In this document: positions 53,598 to 63,358 of the stretch, piece after piece
Numbering within the stretch: position 1 is the stretch's first letter
Layout of the letters: every line of letters starts with the position of its first letter
Source: an uncultured Spartobacteria bacterium
GTDB taxonomy: Bacteria; Verrucomicrobiota; Verrucomicrobiia; Chthoniobacterales; Chthoniobacteraceae
Length of the DNA: 64,000 nucleotides
NCBI GenBank assembly: GCA_903919125.1
Contig: CAIXGS010000076.1
Coordinates: forward strand, 186,001 to 250,000
Direction: 5' to 3'
Notes under the pieces: model-generated
What the model saw: only the letters and a program-made list of their open reading frames with translations
What the model was told of the DNA's origin: nothing
Databases searched by the model: none
Translations under genes and position numbers: made by a program

Positions 53598-54542
53598 TCA
53601 CAACGCGATCCACCATAGTCCAGCTTTAATCCAGAACGGGATGGTGAACAAACTGATGGCCGTGCTGAGCAAAATAATTTGAACGCTCATGCGGCTGTCC
53701 CCCTGGAAAAGACGACAAATTACCACTGGCATCATTGCCGCTGGCATAGCGCCCTGGAGCACCAGAATTTTGCGCAAAGGCTCTTCCATAGGAACCCAGC
53801 GCGCAATGGCGAGAATGAGCAACGGCAACAACGCCACTCGGGCCACCAGAGCCATTGTAAGGGCCCCGTAATGGGAACGTCCCTCCTGACGGTCCCGGAC
53901 CTGATCGTAGATAGTGGCACCGGTCAGCAACAGCGCTAGGGGGATGGACGCCTGTCCCAGCATGTGCAGAGATTTTCGCACAAACACGGGAAACCACTCG
54001 TTTGCATGAAGAAGGTTGAGCAACAAGGAACACAAAATCGCAACTGGCGGTCCGCTCAATAGACGCTTCCAAAAGGCTCCGCCACTTCCCCTAGTGAGCA
54101 CCCAGACACCAAGGCTCCACATGCCAATTTCAACCCCAAGATTATGGACAAAAAGCAGGCCCAATGTTTCTCGGTCAAACAAAGCCTCCACCAACGGAAT
54201 AACCATGTACCCGAAGTTCTGTACTCCGGCCGTAACCACCGCCGCACCCACTGTTGCCCTCGGCAACTTGAAGGGCGCCAACAATAAAGCGACAAGCAGC
54301 ATGCTCAGCGCAATCACCAAAAATGCGAGCAGTGGGGGAAACCACAACACACTGGGACGCGCGAGCAGTGGGTTGCCCAAAATGGTGTCGAGAATCAACG
54401 CGGGAAAGAGCACGTTGACCCCAAGCTTGAGCACAGACGCGTCGGACTCGGGAGCCATCCAGCGAATGCGGCGCAGCCCGAACCCGATGCCCAGCACCAT
54501 AAAGACTGGGGCGACTATCCCTAAAAGATCGAAAAAATTCAC
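53598..54542 (-). CDS. Auxin efflux carrier (AEC) family permease
   Basis: A 314-residue protein with about ten hydrophobic helices. The opening FFDLLGIVAPVFMVLGIGFGLRRIRWMAPESDASVLKLGVNVLFPALILDTILGNPLL and the ending VLQGAMPAAMMPVVICRLFQGDSRMSVQIILLSTAISLFTIPFWI match the AEC (PF03547) family, whose members export malate, malonate or other organic acids. The start codon overlaps the stop of the upstream gene (ATGA at 54539-54542), so the two are coupled. Convergent with dprA. Confidence 0.9.
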   Translation of the reverse strand: MNFFDLLGIVAPVFMVLGIGFGLRRIRWMAPESDASVLKLGVNVLFPALILDTILGNPLLARPSVLWFPPLLAFLVIALSMLLVALLLAPFKLPRATVGAAVVTAGVQNFGYMVIPLVEALFDRETLGLLFVHNLGVEIGMWSLGVWVLTRGSGGAFWKRLLSGPPVAILCSLLLNLLHANEWFPVFVRKSLHMLGQASIPLALLLTGATIYDQVRDRQEGRSHYGALTMALVARVALLPLLILAIARWVPMEEPLRKILVLQGAMPAAMMPVVICRLFQGDSRMSVQIILLSTAISLFTIPFWIKAGLWWIAL

Positions 54543-55039
54543 CGGCGTCGACGCTCAGGACGTAAGGGCGGGAAGCACTTTTTTAACGCAAGAGCCTCTG
54601 CGTAAGTGAGTCCCCTAGGAATTGGAAGGAAGCCGTCTGAAACTGGCGCATCAATTTCGAGATCTATAACCTGCCTAGAAGACTTCTCTGTCCCAACAAA
54701 GATGACCATCATGCGGCCTCTGTTAGAGTTGCTCAAGTTGCTAAGCGTGATGCGACCGGAGTTGTCTAAGAGAAACATCGCCCCCCACGAACCGTTCTCC
54801 GCAGGATAAACCTCAACCGCTTTAATCTGCCGCTCGCTCAGGCTAGGGGCCTTCTCAACAAAGATTTGCTTGGGTGGGTCTATAAGACGCAGCTGAATCG
54901 CAAAGGGATCCGCCTGTGTAGAATCCACTTCCATGTGACAACGCAAAGTGCACTTCTGCCTGCGACTGAAAGCGTTGGCTTCTGGAGTGGCGCACAGTAG
55001 AAGGCAAACTGCACTCAAGATTCGCGCGGTAAGAGACAT
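54539..55039 (-). CDS. Small exported protein resembling an isolated SecD P1 domain
   Basis: A 166-residue protein from the ATG at 55039, where a signal peptide begins (MSLTARILSAVCLLLCATPEANAF); the longer frame to 55273 runs across the next promoter and is rejected. The mature part resembles the first periplasmic (P1) domain of SecD: KAVEVYPAENGSWGAMFLLDNSGRITLSNLSNSNRGRMMVIFVG (about 80-123) and IDAPVSDGFLPIPRGLTYAEALALKK (about 132-157) parallel the SecD phrases for E-G-A-x-x-F-x-x-x-T-x-x-N-x-G-x-x-x-A-I-x-x-D and I-S-A-P-x-I...I-x-G-x-F-T-x-x-E-A-x-x-L. No membrane helices follow. The resemblance is from pattern only. Four-base overlap couples it to the AEC permease. Confidence 0.65.
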   Translation of the reverse strand: MSLTARILSAVCLLLCATPEANAFSRRQKCTLRCHMEVDSTQADPFAIQLRLIDPPKQIFVEKAPSLSERQIKAVEVYPAENGSWGAMFLLDNSGRITLSNLSNSNRGRMMVIFVGTEKSSRQVIDLEIDAPVSDGFLPIPRGLTYAEALALKKCFPPLRPERRRR

Positions 55040-55109
55040 ATTCTCTGAATGTGCCCGCTTCCGGCGATGTTTGCAAATCGACATCCGCCTTCCTACAATC
55101 CGCACCATT

Positions 55110-55679
55110 ATGAAAGTCATCTTTCCCCTCTTGGCTGCTCTTGCCGCGCTCTCCCTCCCTCTTTGCGCCGAAGAAGCCCCTGCAGCGAAACCCTCCAGCG
55201 GCATTTGGTCTTCAGTCAAGAGCGGCTGGCACGCTGTCGCGGATCCCACCACCTCCGCACTCAAGTCCACCACTCAGGCCATCACCGGTATCTTCACCCA
55301 GAATTCGAAAACTAAGGTTCCCCTCGTGCTGGACGTGGTGTGCACGCCGAACCCTGTCACTCCGTCCAAATCTCAGGCACTCCAAGTCACAGTTAAACTG
55401 CACAATAACAGTAAGAAAACTCAATTACTCGAATTCCACACCACACAGCGCGCTGATGCTGTTGTACGCGACGCTGCCGGGAAAATCGCAGCCCGCGCTT
55501 CCGGTGAAAAAGAGTTCGCGGCGGAAAATGCGATGGTCACAATCAATCCTGGCGAACGCTTGGAATACACGCTTTCGCTTCCCACTCAGGGTCTTGTTGC
55601 AGGGAAGTCCTACACCTTAGAAGTCGGCCTCACTGGCCAAAACGGACTTTCCGGCACTCTACCAATCACGGTGAAGTAA
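55110..55679 (+). CDS. Exported BsuPI-like (intracellular proteinase inhibitor fold) protein
   Basis: A 189-residue protein from the ATG at 55110, starting signal peptide MKVIFPLLAALAALSLPLCAEE; the longer frame from 54948 overlaps the divergent gene and is rejected. The C-terminal domain (about 70-189) fits BsuPI (PF12690): ALQVTVKLHNNSKKTQLLEFHTTQRADAVVRDAAGKIAAR, then NPGERLEYTLSLPTQGLVAGKSYTLEVGLTG. This is an immunoglobulin-like beta sandwich first described for a Bacillus proteinase inhibitor. Here export makes the original intracellular role unlikely. A 71-base region separates it from the divergent SecD-like gene. Confidence 0.78.
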   Translation: MKVIFPLLAALAALSLPLCAEEAPAAKPSSGIWSSVKSGWHAVADPTTSALKSTTQAITGIFTQNSKTKVPLVLDVVCTPNPVTPSKSQALQVTVKLHNNSKKTQLLEFHTTQRADAVVRDAAGKIAARASGEKEFAAENAMVTINPGERLEYTLSLPTQGLVAGKSYTLEVGLTGQNGLSGTLPITVK

Positions 55680-55808
55680 ACAGGCCCCGCCAACTTTGAT
55701 GGGTTTTGTTTTCTTAAACAACGAATCCTTAGAGAGCTCTGTTAACGAGCCTCCCTCGCTAGCGACTCTCGCTGTCGTCCAGTTTTTCTAACCCAACGCC
55801 TTCGCGCG

Positions 55809-58800
55809 CTACTCCGAAAGCGTTAGCAGATATTGCCGGATCGCATCAAACTGCCGGCGAGCGTCCCCTTCGAGCATTCCCTTCAACTGGGTGCGCTCCT
55901 TCATGTCAGAATAGCGAGGCATCTTCGTCTCGGCATCCATGCGTTGAGGATTCGAGAGCCAACGTTGATAGTACGAAAGGCGCAGGCGTTGCCCAGCCCA
56001 AGCGAGGTTTAACGCTGGAGCCTCGAACGGCGCGGTGGCGGCCTGCTTGCCGACATCGTGGCAAACCGTACACGCAAACCCGCCCTGATCCCCCAACAGC
56101 TTCGCCCCAACCGTTGCCAAATCCCCGCCTCCAGCTCCCGCCAAGGGCGACGACTTCTCCGCATATCCATGCCAATGCGACAGTCCCACCGCCAAACGCT
56201 CGGCGCTCGCCGAAAACGCCGGCATCCGCGCAAATAAATAGGGTCTCGGCTTTTCAACCTGCAGCCCCGCAATCACCTTTGTACTCCAAGCGGGCTGCAG
56301 CTTTTCTCCCAGCCAAGTCATTTGTGGAATGCTCGTCGTGTAGCGTGGACCGTGCGGATTAGCTGCAGTCGGGCCGCCCTTAAGCGCCCCCAAATTGTTC
56401 GCCTCTTCCGTTACCGAAGACCAAACGCTCTGTCGCGCGTCCAACTGATGACACGCCACACAACGTAAGTCCTGCACTGCGCGCTGGGTAAATTCTAACG
56501 CAGAGTCTTGTTCCACGGAGCGCACGCCCGCCTTCACAAAAGCCTGAAGTGCGCCTCGTTGTTCACCGTTGAAGCGATACTCGGGTGCCTTGCCCCGCTT
56601 CTCTGAGGTCTCCGCGAGACAACCAGAATTCCAGGCGCCGGCAATCGTCGACACCAACGACGGCGCGCCGCCCCCTGGAGCACCCGCGTGACACTGAATA
56701 CAGCCCGACGTCGCATAGGCTTGGGCACCACGAGCGATGTCACCGACCGGTAACGGTGGCGGAGTTTGCGCGGGGAACGTGAACAAAAACGCCGTTAAAT
56801 CATCCGCTTCTTTCGTAGAAAGCGGCGTCTTTGGCATGCGGCTTCCGGCGTGATATTGCTGTGGATCGAGCAGGTACGTTTTCAGCGCTGAAGCCTTCCA
56901 CTTCGTGCTCACATGATGGAGCGGAACGCGGTTAAAGTCGTTGCCAACTTTGGATTGCGGCGTGCTGTGACAGGCAATGCAGCCGAGATTGCCGAAGAGC
57001 TTTCCCCCTGCAACGGAATCCCCCGCAGCGGTGGACGACGGTGCGCCCGAGACGCTTGGATTGCTTGGGGCAGCGGCCAAAAACGCTGCGATATCTGCTG
57101 CCTGCTGCCCAGCCTCCGCGCCGTGCAAAACTGCCGGCATCATCGAACCTGGCCGGTACTGATGCGGGTCGCGGATCCATTGCGCCAACCAATCCTGATT
57201 AAAGCGAGCGCCCAAATCCACCAACAGCGGCGCTCCACGGCTCATTTCGGGCATCGCTTCGGCGGCCTGTCCTTTTGGCGCAAGAACTCCGGCGCCGTCA
57301 TGGCAGGCCACGCAATTCGCCTCGGCAAATAACAACCGCCCGTCACGCACTCGCATCCCTGCGCTCACCGACTCCAGCTTTTCAGCCGGCAGCAGCAACG
57401 CAGTCGGCTCCAACGGCTCAGCCGCAAAGTCATCCGCTGCCCACAACATCCGCAACGTTGCCGCGCCAGTGGCTGGGCTGCGATAATTCACTTCCAGCGC
57501 ATTACCGCCCTTAAACAGCTCCACGACCCCTTCCGGACGCTGGCCCGAATCGCTCAACTGGCCTTCAAAAACAACTTTCCCGTTCACCTTCACACTCAAC
57601 GAACCACTACCCTCAGCCGATAACGTCACCCGCTTGCTCAATGGCACCCTCAACACCGTTTCCCACTGCGCCTCAAATGCTCCCTTGGGTATGAAGGGCG
57701 AAACCGCGCCGCCCTCAGGCACATGCAAGGCGATCAACCGATCCCGCCGCGTATCGCTCAAGCCTCCAGACTTCAATGTTACCGACACACCACCGCCGGC
57801 AGTCTTGAGCACCACCCCACCAGACTTCACCAACTTCCCCGCAGGCTCCGGTCCAGTTTCATGCGCCACTACATTGATAGTGTGCACCAACTTCTCAGGC
57901 AACGCCGCGCCATCGGCCGCTTTGATACGCATGGTGATTTCACTTTGCATGACCGGCTTCAAATCTGCGACCTGTAGAAAAACAGATTTGTGATCCGGAG
58001 CTAATATAACGCCGGAAATGTTAATAACATCATGCCCGAGAGCTGAGAGATCGCTGGGTTTGTAATCTTTGGAACCATAGTTAGATGTCCAACGATAATT
58101 ATATTGTTCAATACTATAGTTATCAGGATTGCCCGCACTTTCAGGATCCAGGGGCACATCAAACGAAAGATGCATCCCGCGGTCTGTGACACGAAGTCCA
58201 TTGGGGGCGTTATGCGGCTTGCCAGTATAACGAACGCGCTGAATTGCGCCGTCCTCCGCTCCGTTGGTTTGCCAACCGCGCTGGCCGCCGATGTACAATT
58301 GACCGTCCGCTTGAGAAAAACGAGCCCGCATGGTCCCGGAAGCAAACTTCAAAGGAACCTTCGTCACCCCGCCCTGCACCACCCCACCGACGTCTTCCAT
58401 CAGAACCTCGTAAAGCGAGGATTGACCATAACTCAAGTGCAGCAAACGCCCTTTCAGCGGGCCCCACTTCGGACTGGTCACCCACACCTGACCCCCAGAA
58501 GAATTGTCGATCCACTTCGGAAAAAAGCACACGTGCGGCTCAAATGCCGTGGGCAGCGGATCCTTATGGGACAGATCGGGGACGCTAAGAAAGGAGCCCT
58601 TTTTAACAATGTGAAGATAACACATGGGCACCCAGGTCCCCTCGTTGTCGCCGGTAGTTACTACGTCTCCCGGCCCGACGCACATGCCGTTGGGGGCACG
58701 TAACCCAGTGGCAAACACCTCAAACTTGGAGCCGTCTTTGGAGACTCGCATCATCGTTCCGTTATGTTCGCCGATGGGATCCCAACCACGCCCGCCACCT

Positions 58801-60206
58801 TTCACTGGGCCGCCCTTTTCAAAATAAAAATTCCCTTTCGAGTCGGTTTGCAGATCAAACATGAACTCATGAAAGTTTGGTGTTACATGGACCCTATTAT
58901 TAAAACATTCATAAAAATCAGCTTCTCCATCCCCATTAGAATCAATCAAACGATAGATTCCATCTCGGCACGTCACATAAATAACGTCATCAACAATTTT
59001 CAGTCCCAAGGGTTGATGTAATCCTGCGGCAAATCGTTTCCAACGAATATTTTGTAACGCCGAATCGATGCCGGTCCCCACCCAAACGTCGCCGGTGAGA
59101 GTGGAAAAGGCGACGCGCCCATCAGAGAAAAGATCCAAGCCTCCCAACCGCAGCCAAGAGTGCCAAGGATTGTCCATCGGCAACGCCACGGTATCGAGTT
59201 GGAACGTCCCGTCCTCGGTCCCAACACTCCCCTTGACCGAGACGATTTGCGGCCAAAGCGCTGGGCCAGCCTTGGTCCATGGGAGTAGCGAAACCGCTGG
59301 AGCAAGCCCATTTAAAGCGTGAATCCCCTGTCCCACACCCGCCACATTTCCCTTCCAAAAACCGAGCTTGAATAAGCCACCCGCTTTAAAATCAGGCAAC
59401 TCCAGCACCAACCGCCCCGGAGCCGCCCACGCCCAACGCGCCCCTTTCGGCAACCCAAGCGCTCGCACCACCAGACGCGACTCCGGTTTCGCCGCGTCGT
59501 CCGCCAACACCAAACACCCGTCACGCTCCTCAAGCTTCCCCCCTTCAAGGACTTCAGCAACCAACAAAGCCGAGGCTGCCCCCGCACTCTGCACCTCAAA
59601 CGAACGGGTTAATGCGCCCCCCTCCAACCCGGGACTCTCTAAAATCCCCGCCCCGCCAACACTGTAAGACACCACCACTTTTTCTCCGTGCCGATAGAGA
59701 CCGCGATACTTCGCCCATTCCTCCGGCAACGGCCCGTAAGGCACTGTGCCCGCGCCAAATCCCGTCGGCAGCGCACGAGGATCCGCAAAACTCCCCGCCT
59801 TGCTCCACCCCGGAGCCGCCGCGTTGCGAAACATGACGCTACCCACTGGACCGGGGTTCCCGCCGTGGGACCCACTGAAAGCCACCCCTTTGAAATCCAC
59901 AAACCCGCCCGTCCAACCTCCCGTGCACCGCAATAAATCGGTATCGTAAGCGATGGTTCCGTCTTGGTGGGGCCCCACGCGAATCGCCAATCCCTTAGCC
60001 GTTGCCCCTGGGTTTTCCCCGGGCATTTGAATTGAAAGATTTAAAAACGGGCCGTAATCCATATCCCACTTTTTGCGTTCAAGGATTTTTCGGGCACCGT
60101 CTTCAATTTTAGTGACCAAGCCCTCTAAGGTGGCAGCTTGAGTCAAACAATTGAACATCAAGCAGAAAACGACGAAGAAACAGAAACGAAGTTTACGAAG
60201 ATTCAT
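55809..60206 (-). CDS. Giant exported pentaheme DUF6797/propeller protein
   Basis: A protein of 1465 residues from the ATG at 60206, where a signal peptide starts (MNLRKLRFCFFVVFCLMFNCLTQAA). The N-terminal part (about 40-330) resembles DUF6797 (WDMDYGPFLNLSIQMPGENPGATAKGLAIRVG). A six-bladed propeller of the glucose/sorbosone dehydrogenase type follows (about 350-680; GLHQPLGLKIVDDVIYVTCRDGIYRLIDSNGDGEADFYE). Next come Ig-like and carbohydrate-binding-like modules (about 690-930). Five CxxCH haem motifs lie in the last third: CVACH near 964, CIACH near 1075, CIQCH near 1168, CVACH near 1248, CTVCH near 1378. It probably oxidises a substrate in the periplasm and passes electrons along its own haem chain. 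Substrate unknown. Confidence 0.9.
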   Translation of the reverse strand: MNLRKLRFCFFVVFCLMFNCLTQAATLEGLVTKIEDGARKILERKKWDMDYGPFLNLSIQMPGENPGATAKGLAIRVGPHQDGTIAYDTDLLRCTGGWTGGFVDFKGVAFSGSHGGNPGPVGSVMFRNAAAPGWSKAGSFADPRALPTGFGAGTVPYGPLPEEWAKYRGLYRHGEKVVVSYSVGGAGILESPGLEGGALTRSFEVQSAGAASALLVAEVLEGGKLEERDGCLVLADDAAKPESRLVVRALGLPKGARWAWAAPGRLVLELPDFKAGGLFKLGFWKGNVAGVGQGIHALNGLAPAVSLLPWTKAGPALWPQIVSVKGSVGTEDGTFQLDTVALPMDNPWHSWLRLGGLDLFSDGRVAFSTLTGDVWVGTGIDSALQNIRWKRFAAGLHQPLGLKIVDDVIYVTCRDGIYRLIDSNGDGEADFYECFNNRVHVTPNFHEFMFDLQTDSKGNFYFEKGGPVKGGGRGWDPIGEHNGTMMRVSKDGSKFEVFATGLRAPNGMCVGPGDVVTTGDNEGTWVPMCYLHIVKKGSFLSVPDLSHKDPLPTAFEPHVCFFPKWIDNSSGGQVWVTSPKWGPLKGRLLHLSYGQSSLYEVLMEDVGGVVQGGVTKVPLKFASGTMRARFSQADGQLYIGGQRGWQTNGAEDGAIQRVRYTGKPHNAPNGLRVTDRGMHLSFDVPLDPESAGNPDNYSIEQYNYRWTSNYGSKDYKPSDLSALGHDVINISGVILAPDHKSVFLQVADLKPVMQSEITMRIKAADGAALPEKLVHTINVVAHETGPEPAGKLVKSGGVVLKTAGGGVSVTLKSGGLSDTRRDRLIALHVPEGGAVSPFIPKGAFEAQWETVLRVPLSKRVTLSAEGSGSLSVKVNGKVVFEGQLSDSGQRPEGVVELFKGGNALEVNYRSPATGAATLRMLWAADDFAAEPLEPTALLLPAEKLESVSAGMRVRDGRLLFAEANCVACHDGAGVLAPKGQAAEAMPEMSRGAPLLVDLGARFNQDWLAQWIRDPHQYRPGSMMPAVLHGAEAGQQAADIAAFLAAAPSNPSVSGAPSSTAAGDSVAGGKLFGNLGCIACHSTPQSKVGNDFNRVPLHHVSTKWKASALKTYLLDPQQYHAGSRMPKTPLSTKEADDLTAFLFTFPAQTPPPLPVGDIARGAQAYATSGCIQCHAGAPGGGAPSLVSTIAGAWNSGCLAETSEKRGKAPEYRFNGEQRGALQAFVKAGVRSVEQDSALEFTQRAVQDLRCVACHQLDARQSVWSSVTEEANNLGALKGGPTAANPHGPRYTTSIPQMTWLGEKLQPAWSTKVIAGLQVEKPRPYLFARMPAFSASAERLAVGLSHWHGYAEKSSPLAGAGGGDLATVGAKLLGDQGGFACTVCHDVGKQAATAPFEAPALNLAWAGQRLRLSYYQRWLSNPQRMDAETKMPRYSDMKERTQLKGMLEGDARRQFDAIRQYLLTLSE

Positions 60207-60332
60207 GGTAAGAGGAACAGGGAGAACTAAAACTGTAAATTGGGGCAAGTAAGATACGGGGTTGGGGCCATAAACTTAGAGTAAAATCAGCGAGCGCAGC
60301 GGGAGAGACAGAGAAAGAGAGGCCTCTGCTAA

Positions 60333-60347
60333 TTAGAATAATTCTTG
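60333..60347. promoter_or_regulatory. Candidate PerR/Fur box
   Basis: TTAGAATAATTCTTG contains the perfect dyad AGAAT-A-ATTCT (60336-60346), of the same 7-1-7 layout as PerR boxes (T-T-A-x-A-A-T-N-A-T-T-x-T-A-A). It lies 36 bases ahead of the Fur-family ATG and also in the promoter of the divergent pentaheme gene. Binding is inferred from sequence and position. Confidence 0.5.
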
Positions 60348-60381
60348 ATAAGGGAATGGTACTGCCTATCTTTCCCAAGCA

Positions 60382-60882
60382 ATGTCTCTCCCAAACCCAG
60401 CCACCGACTCCCCCGCGTCGACCACAGGCACCTCGCTTGCATCGCATGCCCCTCATGCGACGCAACCTATGGAATCGCATCCCCTGAAAAAGGGCCTACG
60501 CCAGACCGAACAGCGCAAAGCTGTCTTTGAAGCGCTCATGTCTAACGCAGACCATCCCAGCGCTGTAGACGTGTTCATACGGGTTAAAAATCGAATGCCA
60601 ACCATTTCGCTGGCAACGGTTTACAATTGCCTAGAGACCCTCACCGATAATGGTCTCGTGCGCGCGGTCAACCACGAGCGCGAACCCTCCCGCTTCTGCG
60701 CGAACCTCCAAGAACACGCACATTTGTTCTGCTCCCAATGCGCTTCGGTCACCGACATTCCGCTGCATACCCATACGCCGCCGGAGCAAATCTGGAAATT
60801 ACCCACCGGAATCACAATCACCCAACAGGAGGTGTCTTTCCGTGGCCTTTGTGCAAAATGTGCATCCACTCAAGGCGCGTAA
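60382..60882 (+). CDS. Fur-family regulator (PerR-like)
   Basis: A 166-residue Fur-family repressor. The winged helix covers about residues 33-100 (GLRQTEQRKAVFEALMSNADHPSAVDVFIRVKNRMPTISLATVYNCLETLTDNGLV). The metal site region reads SRFCANLQEHAHLFCSQCASVTDI, and a second CxxC (GLCAKC) follows near the end, so the structural zinc Cys4 site is complete. The HAH pair matches PerR His91/His93, but the position of PerR Asp85 (R-F-D) holds Cys. The first 29 residues are a Ser/Pro/Thr/His-rich extension; ATG 60469 (MESHPLKKGLRQTEQRK) is an alternative start. Located ahead of sufCBD, it probably controls Fe-S assembly and itself. Confidence 0.9.
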   Translation: MSLPNPATDSPASTTGTSLASHAPHATQPMESHPLKKGLRQTEQRKAVFEALMSNADHPSAVDVFIRVKNRMPTISLATVYNCLETLTDNGLVRAVNHEREPSRFCANLQEHAHLFCSQCASVTDIPLHTHTPPEQIWKLPTGITITQQEVSFRGLCAKCASTQGA

Positions 60883-60954
60883 CATTCTAAAAACCGCGTT
60901 TCAACCGCCTCTCTTTTCACACACCCGCGCTTCAACCGCTTTTCACCCCATTTT

Positions 60955-61737
60955 ATGAGTCTCGTTATCCACAATCTTCACGCCCGAGTTGCCGGCGGCC
61001 AGGAAATCTTGCGCGGTCTGAACCTCGAAGTTCAAAAAGGCAGCGTCCATGCCATCATGGGGCCCAACGGGTCCGGAAAAAGCACCCTGTCGAAGGTTAT
61101 CTCAGGGCACCCAGATTATGAGGTGACAAGTGGCGAAGTTTTACTCGACGGCGTCGACGTACTCGCCATGGAGCCTGACGCCCGGGCACGTGCCGGACTG
61201 TTCCTCGCCTTCCAATATCCGGTGGAAATTCCTGGTGTAAGCAACGCCAACTTCATACGCGCTGCACTGCAAGCCCGACTCAAAGACGGAGAGGAGCTCG
61301 ATGCAGTGGATTACTACGGCGATCTTTACAAGGAAATGGATAAGCTGGAAATTCCCCGCACTTTCACTTCCCGCTCGGTCAATGAAGGATTTTCCGGAGG
61401 CGAAAAGAAGCGCAACGAAGTGCTGCAAATGGCCATGCTAAAACCAGCCTACGCGATTTTAGATGAGACCGACTCTGGCTTGGACATCGACGCGCTTAAA
61501 GTTGTGGCAGCCGGGGTCAACGCGCTGCGGAGTCCGAGCGTGGGGATGCTTGTCATTACGCATTACCAACGTCTGCTCGATTACATCGCTCCGGACGTCG
61601 TGCACGTGCTGGTGGGCGGGCGCATTGTGCGTTCGGCTGGGCCTGAACTGGCTTACGAACTGGAATCCAAAGGCTACGACTGGATTAAGGAAACCCTCAC
61701 AGAAGACGCTCACGCTGTTGAGCTTGCCTCCGTATAG
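60955..61737 (+). CDS. sufC: Fe-S cluster assembly ATPase SufC
   Basis: A 260-residue ABC-type ATPase. Walker A is [14 protein letters not shown] (about 36-49), the Q-loop [12 protein letters not shown] with the SufC-typical P-x-x-x-P-G-V phrase, the signature [17 protein letters not shown] (about 148-164) and Walker [17 protein letters not shown]-loop [10 protein letters not shown] is intact. SufC drives conformational change in the SufB2C2D2 scaffold in the cytoplasm. Here it comes first, ahead of sufB; many operons put sufB first. It follows the Fur-family gene by 72 bases. Confidence 0.96.
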   Translation: MSLVIHNLHARVAGGQEILRGLNLEVQKGSVHAIMGPNGSGKSTLSKVISGHPDYEVTSGEVLLDGVDVLAMEPDARARAGLFLAFQYPVEIPGVSNANFIRAALQARLKDGEELDAVDYYGDLYKEMDKLEIPRTFTSRSVNEGFSGGEKKRNEVLQMAMLKPAYAILDETDSGLDIDALKVVAAGVNALRSPSVGMLVITHYQRLLDYIAPDVVHVLVGGRIVRSAGPELAYELESKGYDWIKETLTEDAHAVELASV

Positions 61738-61841
61738 CGCTTCACTTTCCAGCATTACCTCAAGGAACACGGGCGTCCCGCGCCTAAAAACTTTTATTCT
61801 CCGCTTCGTACGCCCTGCTTCGCCCAAATCTAACAAACTTT

Positions 61842-63254
61842 ATGTCTACAGAAGTCATCTCTCAGATCGACGTCGACCGCACGCGGGGCGATTTTTCCTA
61901 CCCCGAACAACATACCTTCGATGCCGGCACAGGACTCACTCACGGGACGGTGGATTACATCGCAGATGTAAAACAGGAGCCCGACTGGATTCGTGAGTTT
62001 CGCCACAAAGCGCTCGACGTTTTTCTTTCCAAACCCATGCCAACCCACTGGGCGAGCAAGGACTTGGAAAATATCGTCTTCGACAACATCCGTTATTACC
62101 TAGCCAACTCCCAGCGTCCCACTCGTTCTTGGGATGAAGTTCCAGATGACGTGAAGCGCACTTTCGAGCGCCTCGGTATTCCTGAGCAGGAACGCAAATT
62201 CCTCGCCGGAGTCGAAGCCCAATTTGATTCGGAGGCCGTCTATTCCAACATGAAAAAAGCGTTGGGCGACGAGGGCGTTATTTTCGTCGGCTCCACGGAA
62301 GGGCTCAAGGAACATCCCGAGATTTTTAAAAAATGGTTCGGCAAGGTCATTCCCACCGGTGACAACAAATTCAGCGCGCTGAATTCAGCAGTATTCTCGG
62401 GAGGCTCCTTTATTTATGTACCACCTGGAGTGAAGGTTAAGCACCCACTACAGGCATATTTCCGCATCAACGCGGAAAACTTCGGGCAGTTTGAACGTAC
62501 GCTCATCATCGCGGACGAAGGCTCCGAGGTGATGTATATGGAAGGCTGCACGGCACCCAAGTTTGAAACGGCGACGCTGCACTCCGCCGTGGTGGAGTTG
62601 GTAGCGATGAAGGGGGCCAAAATTCAGTATGTGACGGTTCAAAACTGGAGCGCAAACGTCTTTAATTTGGTGACCAAACGGGCCATCGCCCACGAGGAAG
62701 CGGAAGTCAAATGGATCGACTGCAACATCGGTTCACGCCTCACGATGAAATATCCCGGCGTGGTTCTCAAAGGCCGCAAAGCACGCGGGGAAGTTCTCTC
62801 AATCGCTCTAGCCAACAACGGGCAGCACCAGGATACAGGTGCCAAAATGATTCACGCGGCGGATGAGACGACCTCGAATGTCATTTCCAAATCCATTTCC
62901 ATTGGCCACGGACGTTCAACCTACCGCGGGCAAGTCCACATCCCACGACATCTCAAGGGCTGTAAAAACAACACGGAATGCGATGCTTTGCTGATCAACT
63001 CGACCAGCCGCACCGATACCTACCCCGCCATCACCGTGCGCGGTTCGCGAAACTCCGTACAGCACGAGGCCTCGGTGAGCCAGGTGAGCGCGGAGCAAAT
63101 CTTTTACATGCAACAGCGTGGCCTGAGCGAAGCACAGGCGATGAGCTTGAGCGTGAATGGTTTCGTGAATGATTTGGTCCGTGAATTCCCGATGGAATAC
63201 TCGGTAGAACTCAAGCGCCTTATCGACCTCGAGATGGAAGGCTCCGTCGGCTAA
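61842..63254 (+). CDS. sufB: Fe-S cluster assembly scaffold SufB
   Basis: A 470-residue SufB of normal length. Recognisable segments are [24 protein letters not shown] (about 47-70), [50 protein letters not shown] (about 188-237), [39 protein letters not shown] and the C-terminal [50 protein letters not shown]. The Glu/His residues of the central beta helix used for cluster assembly are present; the E. coli Cys405 position is Ser ([10 protein letters not shown]), as in many non-enteric SufB proteins. It works with SufC and SufD. Confidence 0.97.
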   Translation: MSTEVISQIDVDRTRGDFSYPEQHTFDAGTGLTHGTVDYIADVKQEPDWIREFRHKALDVFLSKPMPTHWASKDLENIVFDNIRYYLANSQRPTRSWDEVPDDVKRTFERLGIPEQERKFLAGVEAQFDSEAVYSNMKKALGDEGVIFVGSTEGLKEHPEIFKKWFGKVIPTGDNKFSALNSAVFSGGSFIYVPPGVKVKHPLQAYFRINAENFGQFERTLIIADEGSEVMYMEGCTAPKFETATLHSAVVELVAMKGAKIQYVTVQNWSANVFNLVTKRAIAHEEAEVKWIDCNIGSRLTMKYPGVVLKGRKARGEVLSIALANNGQHQDTGAKMIHAADETTSNVISKSISIGHGRSTYRGQVHIPRHLKGCKNNTECDALLINSTSRTDTYPAITVRGSRNSVQHEASVSQVSAEQIFYMQQRGLSEAQAMSLSVNGFVNDLVREFPMEYSVELKRLIDLEMEGSVG

Positions 63255-63358
63255 ACGCATCAAAAGCCGCGAACTCCAGCCGCCCAACGCGCCCTTAAAC
63301 AGGACTATTCCCCTCGGCAGCCCTTGCTCCGGGGAATTACGAAAGACCCTTTTTTTTC

